Source of the DNA: Brevundimonas sp. UBA986
GTDB lineage: Bacteria; Pseudomonadota; Alphaproteobacteria; Caulobacterales; Caulobacteraceae
Direction: 5' to 3'
DNA length: 5,000 nt
Assembly (NCBI GenBank): GCA_002292165.1
Contig: DBBK01000130.1
Location: forward strand, 45,006-50,005
Under the pieces are notes generated by a model, which did no database searches, had not been told where the DNA came from, and saw only the letters and a program-made list of their open reading frames with translations. Of this stretch, positions 1-4,570 are shown in pieces (the first letter of the stretch is position 1; every line of letters begins with the position of its first letter). Position numbers and translations under genes: made by a program.

Positions 1-753
1 GGCGGTCGTGATCTCCGGCGGGTTCCGGACGGCGAGGTCCAGCGCCGCGTTCAGCCGGGCCAGCCGGTCGCGCTGGTCGGTCCAGACATAGGCCGACAGG
101 GTCCGCCGGGTCGCGGGGCCGGTGACGTCCAGCGGATGCCGGTCCACGGCCTGTCGCGAGACGACCCTCACCTCGGCCGACGGCGGCGGCGCACCCGTCC
201 AGACCGGCTTCAGCTGCACCGGCGAGGCCGGGTCGCCTGCCTTCACCCCGCCGAGGTCGTAGCCGTAGCGATCCAGCAGGCTGTTCAGCCCGGCGCTGGC
301 GCCCAGCTCATAGAGATCGAACGGCAGGCCGAACCGGTCGGCCAGCACCAGCAGCCCGGCCATCAGCCCCGCCGAGCGGCCCACCTCATTGGTCTGGGGT
401 GGCCCATCCAGCCACGGATCGAGCGCCGCCGCATGGGCCGCGATGGCCTCGCCCAGCACGGCCCAGACCGCGTCATCGTCTTCGGGCGCGATATTCGGCG
501 GATAGATCGCCGTCAGGGCCTGATCGACGCCCGACCGGGCCAGATCATGCAGGCCGCCGCAGAACCTGAGCGGCAGGGCGTCGCCCTCGTGCGAAGGATT
601 GCCGGGCCAGTCCAGCACGCGGCGACCGATGGATCCCGACCGATCCAGCCGCGCCCCGACCAGTCCGCAGACCCGCCCCGTGAACGGCGCCCCGGCGGCG
701 GTGCAGATCGCCGCCTGTTTGGCGAAGGCCTCTCTGACAGCGCCCTCGCCCAT
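1..753 (-). CDS. DUF2332 family protein, C-terminus cut off by window edge
   Basis: The minus-strand frame from ATG at 753 is open to the window edge, giving 251 codons of a family I recall as usually about 330-350 residues, so the C-terminus lies outside. Recognition rests on an N-terminal block with QAAIC and GAPF (residues 13-24), the family hallmark QTNEVGRS (120-127), and ELGASAGLN (149-157) followed by LLDRYGYDLGG. The ELGASAGLN loop resembles the glycine-rich motif I of S-adenosylmethionine-dependent methyltransferases, but no function is established for this family and I assign none. There is no signal peptide or membrane segment, so it is probably cytoplasmic. The start lies 4 bases after the rlmE stop codon (TAG, GGCG, ATG), so co-transcription and possible translational coupling with rlmE are likely. 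Family assignment is fairly firm; function is unknown. Confidence 0.85.
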   Translation of the reverse strand, partial: MGEGAVREAFAKQAAICTAAGAPFTGRVCGLVGARLDRSGSIGRRVLDWPGNPSHEGDALPLRFCGGLHDLARSGVDQALTAIYPPNIAPEDDDAVWAVLGEAIAAHAAALDPWLDGPPQTNEVGRSAGLMAGLLVLADRFGLPFDLYELGASAGLNSLLDRYGYDLGGVKAGDPASPVQLKPVWTGAPPPSAEVRVVSRQAVDRHPLDVTGPATRRTLSAYVWTDQRDRLARLNAALDLAVRNPPEITTA

Positions 754-757
754 CGCC

Positions 758-1489
758 CTACCGCTTGTTCAGCGCGACCAGATAGACCTCCGAGGAGCCC
801 TTCCGGCTGGCCTCGGGCTTGACGTACTTCACGTCCTGGAAGTTGGCGCGCAGGTCCGCCAGCACATGGCCCGCATCGCCGCCCTGGAAGTTCTTGGTCA
901 CGAAGGCCCCGCCGGGACGCAGGGTCCGGATGGCGAAGTCGGCCGCGATCTCGATCAGGGCGATGATCTTCAGGTGGTCGGTCTGGCGGTGGCCGACGGT
1001 GTTGTGAGCCATGTCCGACAGCACGAGGTCGGGCGGGCCGCCCAGCGCGTCGATCAGTTGCTGGTCTACACCGGGCTCGGTGAAATCGGCCTGGATCAGG
1101 GTCGAGCCCGGGATCGGCTCGATGGGCAGGAGGTCGACGCCGACCACAGCCCCGGCCCCGCGATTGACGCAGACCTGCACCCAGCCGCCCGGCGCGGCGC
1201 CCAGGTCGATGACCCGCGAGCCCTTCTTGACCAGCCGGAAGCGGTCGTCGATCTCGGCGAACTTGAAGGCGGCGCGGCTGCGCCAGCCCTCGGCGCGGGC
1301 CTTCTCGGACCAGGGATCGGCCAGCTGGCGCTTGATCCACTGGATGGAGGACATCGACTTCTTGTCCGCCGTCTTGATCTGGGTCCCCATGCCGCGGCCC
1401 TGGGCCGTGCCGCCGGTCGGCGGGCGCACCATCTTGCGGCGTGCGGGCGCGGCTTCGGCCTTGTCGGGGGTCTTTTCGTCCTTACTCAT
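758..1489 (-). CDS. rlmE: 23S rRNA (uridine-2'-O-)-methyltransferase RlmE (FtsJ/RrmJ)
   Basis: RlmE transfers a methyl group from S-adenosylmethionine to the 2'-OH of U2552 in the A-loop of 23S rRNA, a late step in 50S subunit maturation in the cytoplasm. The product is 243 residues. SAM motif I is VIDLGAAPGGW (93-103). All four catalytic positions of the E. coli K-D-K-E tetrad can be placed: K76 in SRAAFK, D159 in LSDMA, K199 in VTKN and E234 in GSSEVYLVA. The N-terminus carries about 35 extra, basic, low-complexity residues (rich in K, R, P and A) relative to the 209-residue E. coli enzyme. ATG at 1489 is chosen because the upstream extension of the frame runs through the promoter region and the divergent cyclophilin gene. 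A weak GGGA lies a few bases ahead of it. The DUF2332 gene follows after 4 bases. Confidence 0.95.
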   Translation of the reverse strand: MSKDEKTPDKAEAAPARRKMVRPPTGGTAQGRGMGTQIKTADKKSMSSIQWIKRQLADPWSEKARAEGWRSRAAFKFAEIDDRFRLVKKGSRVIDLGAAPGGWVQVCVNRGAGAVVGVDLLPIEPIPGSTLIQADFTEPGVDQQLIDALGGPPDLVLSDMAHNTVGHRQTDHLKIIALIEIAADFAIRTLRPGGAFVTKNFQGGDAGHVLADLRANFQDVKYVKPEASRKGSSEVYLVALNKR

Positions 1490-1497
1490 GCTTCCCA

Positions 1498-1526
1498 CAT
1501 AGCCCCGACGGACTTCCCGGGCTATG
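1498..1526. repeat. 8-bp inverted repeat beside the rlmE start
   Basis: The arms CATAGCCC (1498-1505) and GGGCTATG (1519-1526) are perfectly complementary around a 13-base loop. On the rlmE side the structure ends 8 bases before the ATG, so in rlmE mRNA it could form a hairpin next to the ribosome site. On DNA it could be an operator. No T-tract follows, so it is not a terminator. The repeat is visible; any function is inferred. Confidence 0.5.
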
Positions 1527-1560
1527 ACCCCCGACCGGATTAGAAGAACCGGACCAGAAT

Positions 1561-1567
1561 AAAGGAG
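1561..1567 (+). promoter_or_regulatory. Shine-Dalgarno site of the cyclophilin gene
   Basis: AAAGGAG ends 7 bases before the ATG at 1575. It is a strong ribosome binding site that fixes the start of the peptidyl-prolyl isomerase. Confidence 0.8.
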
Positions 1568-1574
1568 CGCGCCC

Positions 1575-2024
1575 ATGGCCGACGAAACCCTGACCCTTTC
1601 CCTCGACACCGGCGATGTCGTCATCAAGCTGCGGCCTGATCTGGCGCCCGGCCACGTGGCCCGCATCACCGAACTGGCCAACGAAGGCTTCTACGACGGC
1701 GTCGTCTTCCACCGCGTGATCCCGGGCTTCATGGCCCAGGGCGGCGATCCGACCGGCACCGGCACCTCGGGCTCCAAGAAGCCGAACCTGAAGCAGGAAT
1801 TCTCCTCCGAGCCCCACGTTCGCGGTGTCTGCTCCATGGCCCGCACCTCGGACCCGAACAGCGCCAACTCGCAGTTCTTCATCTGCTTCGACGACGCCAC
1901 CTTCCTGGATCGCCAGTACACCGTCTGGGGCCAGGTGATCGAAGGCATGGAAAACGTCGACGCCCTGCCCAAGGGCGAGCCGCCGCGTGAGCCGGGCAAG
2001 ATCCTCAAGGCCACTGTAGCCTGA
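1575..2024 (+). CDS. cyclophilin-type peptidyl-prolyl cis-trans isomerase, cytoplasmic (PpiB-like)
   Basis: The enzyme catalyses cis-trans isomerisation of Xaa-Pro bonds during protein folding. The product is a single cyclophilin domain of 149 residues with no signal peptide, so it is cytoplasmic, like E. coli PpiB rather than periplasmic PpiA. The active-site signature is FHRVIPGFMAQGGD (45-58), with the catalytic Arg at 47 and pocket residues F52, M53 and Q55. SMAR (87-90) and NSQFFI (98-103) complete the fold core. The position equivalent to Trp121 of human cyclophilin A is Phe110, as in E. coli cyclophilins, a substitution known to weaken cyclosporin A binding. ATG at 1575 is supported by AAAGGAG 7 bases upstream. 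The gene stands alone on its strand, divergent from rlmE, and ends 5 bases before a strong terminator. Confidence 0.96.
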   Translation: MADETLTLSLDTGDVVIKLRPDLAPGHVARITELANEGFYDGVVFHRVIPGFMAQGGDPTGTGTSGSKKPNLKQEFSSEPHVRGVCSMARTSDPNSANSQFFICFDDATFLDRQYTVWGQVIEGMENVDALPKGEPPREPGKILKATVA

Positions 2025-2029
2025 CATTG

Positions 2030-2059
2030 AAAGGGCGGGTCGCAGGACCCGCCCTTTTT
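2030..2059. terminator. intrinsic terminator shared by convergent genes
   Basis: A perfect 12-bp stem pairs AAAGGGCGGGTC (2030-2041) with GACCCGCCCTTT (2046-2057) around a 4-base GCAG loop, and five T residues (2055-2059) follow on the plus strand. It starts 5 bases after the cyclophilin stop and lies 3 bases beyond the stop of the convergent lipoprotein gene. The A residues at the left foot give a short U-tract on the minus strand too, so it may be bidirectional, weaker for the minus genes. Flanking ATTGA (2026-2030) and TCAAT (2063-2067) are also complementary. Confidence 0.93.
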
Positions 2060-2062
2060 GAT

Positions 2063-2587
2063 TCAATCGCCCCCGTACCAGCGGAACTTCTGATTGCCGA
2101 AAGCTGAGCCCCCGGCCCGGACCGTGCCGGTCAGGACCGGCGCCTCCTCGCCCAGATTGCGGCGGGCCGTCGCCAGCGCGCCCTGATCCAGCGCCCCGTT
2201 GAAGGCGACATTGCCCAGACGCGGATCGGTCCCCTCGAAGCGCACGCGGCCGTCGGTGACCTCATAGGTCCTGGGCAGGACGCGGATGGTCTCGGCGCCG
2301 TCCTTCTCGAACTCGATCATGACCGGAGCGAAGGTCCCGGACTTCGACCCGCTTTCCCAGGCCGCGAAGTCGGCGGACTGGCCGAGGAACAGGGCCTTGA
2401 CCCGATATCCGTCGACCGAGATCGGCGCCGCCGGGATGTAGTAGCCCGACAGATCTCCGCTGATCTCATGCTTGAAGGTCGTCGCGGCCGGGGCCGAGGC
2501 CGGTCCCTTCGCCGCCGGGGCGGGCTTGAAGTCGTCGCAGGCGGCGAGCGCGAGCACCGCCAGCAGGATCGCGCCGGATCGCTTCAT
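2063..2587 (-). CDS. small lipoprotein of unknown function
   Basis: I do not recognise the family. Read from ATG at 2587 the product is 174 residues with a lipoprotein signal peptide: MKR, a hydrophobic stretch (5-16) and lipobox LAAC with the acylated Cys at 17. The residues after it are Asp-Asp. Asp at +2 retains lipoproteins in the inner membrane in E. coli, but whether that rule holds in this group is uncertain. The mature part starts with an Ala/Pro-rich linker, then a soluble, probably beta-rich domain with no catalytic motif I can name; it ends WYGGD. The start is ambiguous: GTG at 2599 overlaps the upstream methyltransferase stop by 4 bases (GTGA) but lacks a Shine-Dalgarno, and ATG at 2590 is also possible. 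I prefer 2587 because GAGAG lies 5 bases upstream. The gene is translationally linked to the methyltransferase and ends at the shared terminator. Confidence 0.85.
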   Translation of the reverse strand: MKRSGAILLAVLALAACDDFKPAPAAKGPASAPAATTFKHEISGDLSGYYIPAAPISVDGYRVKALFLGQSADFAAWESGSKSGTFAPVMIEFEKDGAETIRVLPRTYEVTDGRVRFEGTDPRLGNVAFNGALDQGALATARRNLGEEAPVLTGTVRAGGSAFGNQKFRWYGGD

Positions 2588-2595
2588 CATGTCTC

Positions 2596-3219
2596 TCACG
2601 GCAGATGCAGAAGGGGAGCGAGCCAGCCGATCTCCTGCAGGTGCTCGATGCCCTCGAAGATCGGAATCGCCAGCAGGAAGACCAGACCGTCCCGCAGGGT
2701 GGTCAGGAAGAACTGGGGTCGGATCTCAAGCGAGGGATTGTCCCGCCAGCGAGAGAAGTCCGGGCCGTTGCGGGGCACCCGGCGCATATAATCGGCATAA
2801 GGCGCGCCGAATTCGTTCAGCAGCCAGGCCTCTTCCCTTCGGACGGTGAAGTGGAACACCAGCACCGAGATCGTCGTAAAGACCAGGGCCAGGATCAGGC
2901 TGCCCGTCTGGGCGCCGATGCCGAAGGCGGCCAGATGGCTGAACAGATAAAGCGGATTGCGGCTGATCGAATAGGGACCGGTGTCGACGATCTCGGCCTT
3001 CTTGCGGCCGCCGATGTAGAGCGAACACCAGGCGCGGCCGACGATGGCCACCACGATGGCGCCCAGGCCCACGCTCTCCATACCCTTGTGGAAGACGCCG
3101 TCGCCCCACTGGGTGACGGTGACCATGGACAGGCCGACAGCACCCAGCAGGCAGACCCCGATCGCCCATTTCCGCAACCGCTGGATATGCTGAAGATCGA
3201 ATCCCGTCGTAACCGTCAT
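2596..3219 (-). CDS. integral membrane methyltransferase, isoprenylcysteine carboxyl methyltransferase/PEMT-like
   Basis: The product is a 207-residue membrane protein of the SAM-dependent methyltransferase group that includes isoprenylcysteine carboxyl methyltransferase and phospholipid N-methyltransferase. Hydrophobic segments lie at about 18-36, 49-67, 90-106, 107-124 and 178-193. The family signature is GPYSISRNPLY (81-91), followed by RREE (127-130) and an FG..Y..Y..RVPR block (137-150), which form the cofactor and active-site region in this superfamily. The more usual RHP is RNP here, a common variant. The substrate is unknown, and bacteria generally lack prenylated CaaX proteins, so the eukaryotic name should not be read literally. 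ATG at 3219 is chosen over an upstream ATG at 3291 because GGGAGGAG sits 5 bases ahead and the upstream extension is basic low-complexity sequence. Its stop overlaps a possible GTG start of the lipoprotein gene. Confidence 0.9.
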   Translation of the reverse strand: MTVTTGFDLQHIQRLRKWAIGVCLLGAVGLSMVTVTQWGDGVFHKGMESVGLGAIVVAIVGRAWCSLYIGGRKKAEIVDTGPYSISRNPLYLFSHLAAFGIGAQTGSLILALVFTTISVLVFHFTVRREEAWLLNEFGAPYADYMRRVPRNGPDFSRWRDNPSLEIRPQFFLTTLRDGLVFLLAIPIFEGIEHLQEIGWLAPLLHLP

Positions 3220-3224
3220 GCCCA

Positions 3225-3232
3225 CTCCTCCC
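3225..3232 (-). promoter_or_regulatory. Shine-Dalgarno site deciding the methyltransferase start
   Basis: On the minus strand GGGAGGAG lies 5 bases before ATG at 3219. It is the strongest ribosome site in the window and rules out the longer reading from 3291. Confidence 0.8.
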
Positions 3233-3244
3233 GGTTTTTTGCGA

Positions 3245-3292
3245 CGTGAACGCCTGTGGCCGCCCGGGCGCAAGCAGGAATGTTCGTTCACG
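3245..3292. repeat. inverted repeat in the peptidase-methyltransferase gap
   Basis: CGTGAACG (3245-3252) and CGTTCACG (3285-3292) are perfectly complementary, separated by 32 bases that contain the 10-bp palindrome CGCCCGGGCG (3261-3270). It fills most of the 81-base gap after the peptidase stop. No T-tract follows on the minus strand, so it is not a standard terminator. It could be a mRNA hairpin that limits read-through or stabilises the 3' end, or an operator. Function is inferred only. Confidence 0.45.
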
Positions 3293-3300
3293 GTCGAAAG

Positions 3301-4266
3301 TTAGCGGTCCAGCGACTGGTCCAGGGCCCGGAACGCCGCGATGGCGAGCTCCGTGGATGAGATGAAGGCCGAGGGGGTGATCTTGTCGAAATCGTCGGAC
3401 GGGCGGTGATAGTCGGGGTGGTCGACGACGCCCATGTAGATGAACGGCAGGCCCGCCTTGAAGAAGGGCCCATGGTCCGAGGCGTCGACCCAGTTGTCCG
3501 AACCCGTGTCCTGGGGCGTGTCATGGCCGAAGGCGAGCGAGATGGCGCCGTTGGGGGCGAGCGTCTCCAGGATCGGGCGGAAGGCGGGGTTCTGGTACGT
3601 CCCCGAGATCCACAGATGGCCGTCGGTCTCCGCCCGCGAGGTCATGTCGAAGTTGAGATTCAGGGCGATGGACGACAGGGGCACGGGCGGCGCCTGGACG
3701 AAGTGTTTGGCCCCGATCAGCCCCCGCTCCTCTCCGTCGAAGGCCACGATCAGGACGGAGTGCTCGGGGGCCTGGGCCTTCAGCCGACGCGCCAGCTCCA
3801 GCATGGTCGCCACGCCCGAGGCGTTGTCGTCGGCGCCGTTGTAGATCAGTCCGCTCGAGACGCCGACGTGGTCATAATGGGCGGTGACGACGATGTAGCG
3901 GTCGGTCGCCCGCGTCCCGGGGATCAGGCCGATGATGTTGGTCCCCTTGTAACGGACCAGACCCGAACGACTGGGAACCTCGGCCTCGAACGGCTGCAGC
4001 CGGCCGACCGGCGGGGCCTCGATGCCCATCGCCTCCAGCCGCGAGACGATATAGGCCCGAGCCCGCTCGCCGCCGGGCGAGCCGGTGTCGCGCCCCTCCA
4101 TGTCGTCGGCCGACAGGATGCGGACATCGTCCAGCAGTTGCTGCGAGGCGGCGGGAATCGTCGGCGCGGTCGGCGTCGGCTTCTCGGCCGTCGTGCCGCA
4201 GGCGGCAAGCGTCGCGGCGATTCCGGCGAGGGCGGAGACGATTGGCAGTCGCAAGGCAGGCTTCAT
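3301..4266 (-). CDS. M28-family zinc metallopeptidase, lipoprotein
   Basis: This is a 321-residue aminopeptidase-like enzyme with a two-zinc active site, predicted to be a lipid-anchored envelope protein. The signal peptide spans about 1-22 with lipobox LAAC and acylated Cys23, followed by a Thr/Pro/Ala-rich linker. The M28 ligands appear in order: H130 in TAHYDH with D132 beside it, bridging D147 in NGADDNASG, general base E179 and ligand E180 in DGEE, D207 in NFDM, and H287 in YHRPSDD. The full set suggests activity. Members usually remove N-terminal amino acids from peptides, but the exact substrate cannot be read here. ATG at 4266 is chosen because it starts the signal peptide; a longer frame from 4326 would bury it. 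No Shine-Dalgarno is visible ahead of this ATG. The gene faces away from ligA and probably leads the methyltransferase-lipoprotein cluster. Confidence 0.95.
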   Translation of the reverse strand: MKPALRLPIVSALAGIAATLAACGTTAEKPTPTAPTIPAASQQLLDDVRILSADDMEGRDTGSPGGERARAYIVSRLEAMGIEAPPVGRLQPFEAEVPSRSGLVRYKGTNIIGLIPGTRATDRYIVVTAHYDHVGVSSGLIYNGADDNASGVATMLELARRLKAQAPEHSVLIVAFDGEERGLIGAKHFVQAPPVPLSSIALNLNFDMTSRAETDGHLWISGTYQNPAFRPILETLAPNGAISLAFGHDTPQDTGSDNWVDASDHGPFFKAGLPFIYMGVVDHPDYHRPSDDFDKITPSAFISSTELAIAAFRALDQSLDR

Positions 4267-4319
4267 TTGAAAATCGCTTATAAAACAAGGACCGTCCGGC
4301 GCGCAGACACGAAAATGGG

Positions 4320-4359
4320 GCGCCAAACCGTGCCAAACCGTGCCAAATCGCGCCAGATC
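4320..4359. repeat. four tandem 10-bp direct repeats (consensus GTGCCAAACC)
   Basis: The units are GCGCCAAACC (4320-4329), GTGCCAAACC (4330-4339), GTGCCAAATC (4340-4349) and GCGCCAGATC (4350-4359). GCCA is invariant in all four. The units are contiguous with a 10-bp period, close to one helical turn, so identical faces and short A-runs line up on one side of the DNA. The array lies 54-93 bases upstream of the peptidase start and about 210 bases upstream of ligA. The repeat is directly visible. A role as a cooperative protein-binding site or bend is inferred. Confidence 0.85.
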
Positions 4360-4443
4360 CCGGGCATGATCGCCGCGATCCGGAGACCATTCTAGGGCCT
4401 TGGCGAGGGATGGGCGCCCGATTGCCGCCAGTTTTCGCCAACT

Positions 4444-4458
4444 CCTTGATCCTCAAGG
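4444..4458. repeat. 15-bp interrupted palindrome upstream of ligA
   Basis: CCTTGA-TCC-TCAAGG is a perfect 6-bp inverted repeat with a 3-base centre, the shape of a dimeric regulator site, about 110 bases upstream of the ligA start. No T-tract follows. Palindromes of this size can arise by chance in a 300-base region. Confidence 0.4.
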
Positions 4459-4570
4459 CGAAGGTCAGCGCTGGAATGCGAGGTCGAGCCTCGATTTCGA
4501 TTTGCCCCGGCTCACCGGACCGTCGGAGGATGCTAAGGGTGTCCGCCACGATCCGGAGCGTGCGATTCCC

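Larger units (their letters stand above)
1490..1574. promoter_or_regulatory. divergent promoter region between rlmE and the cyclophilin gene
   Basis: These 85 bases separate two divergently read genes and must hold both promoters. A perfect 8-bp inverted repeat, CATAGCCC (1498-1505) and GGGCTATG (1519-1526), has a 13-base spacer. The right arm overlaps GCTATGAC (1521-1528), which matches 7 of 8 positions of the Caulobacter housekeeping -10 consensus GCTANAWC as I recall it. CCGACGG (1505-1511) is a partial match to the TTGACGS -35 element, but the spacer is only 9 bases against the usual 10-14. If used, it would drive the cyclophilin gene. No clear promoter is seen for rlmE. Confidence 0.5.
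4267..4570. promoter_or_regulatory. divergent non-coding region between the peptidase gene and ligA
   Basis: No frame in these 304 bases encodes anything recognisable. The region should hold the promoters of both flanking genes. It contains, left to right: an AT-rich leader next to the peptidase (4267-4286) with TATAAG on the minus strand at 4277-4282; four 10-bp direct repeats (4320-4359); a GATCGC-C-GCGATC palindrome (4368-4380); a 7-bp inverted repeat TTGGCGA/TCGCCAA (4400-4406, 4435-4441); CCTTGA-TCC-TCAAGG (4444-4458); CGAGG-TCGAG-CCTCG (4479-4493); and a GATTC site (4564-4568). I could not identify a firm promoter for either gene. Confidence 0.6.

Noticed and set aside
599..1543. A long plus-strand open frame opposite rlmE and the DUF2332 gene.
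   Set aside because: The translation is compositionally biased and unrecognisable. It is a shadow of the two minus-strand genes, caused by high GC.
1490..1681. A longer RlmE reading from ATG 1681.
   Set aside because: It would overlap the promoter region and the first 100 bases of the divergent cyclophilin gene, with no homology in the extra residues.
3220..3291. A 24-residue N-terminal extension of the membrane methyltransferase, starting at ATG 3291.
   Set aside because: A strong GGGAGGAG site lies 5 bases before ATG 3219, and the extension is basic low-complexity translation of non-coding sequence.
4267..4326. A 20-residue N-terminal extension of the peptidase, starting at ATG 4326.
   Set aside because: It would place the lipoprotein signal peptide internally and runs through the promoter region and repeats. 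ATG 4266 directly precedes a standard signal sequence.
4320..4359. The minus strand of the 10-bp repeats reads TGGCACGG repeatedly, resembling a sigma-54 -24/-12 promoter.
   Set aside because: The GG-to-GC spacing set by the 10-bp period is one base short of the sigma-54 requirement, and the TTGC half is missing. The match comes from the repeat itself.
3406..4395. A 329-residue plus-strand open frame opposite the M28 peptidase.
   Set aside because: The opposite strand carries all the metallopeptidase ligands and a signal peptide, while this frame shows only Arg/Gly/Asp-rich shadow sequence.
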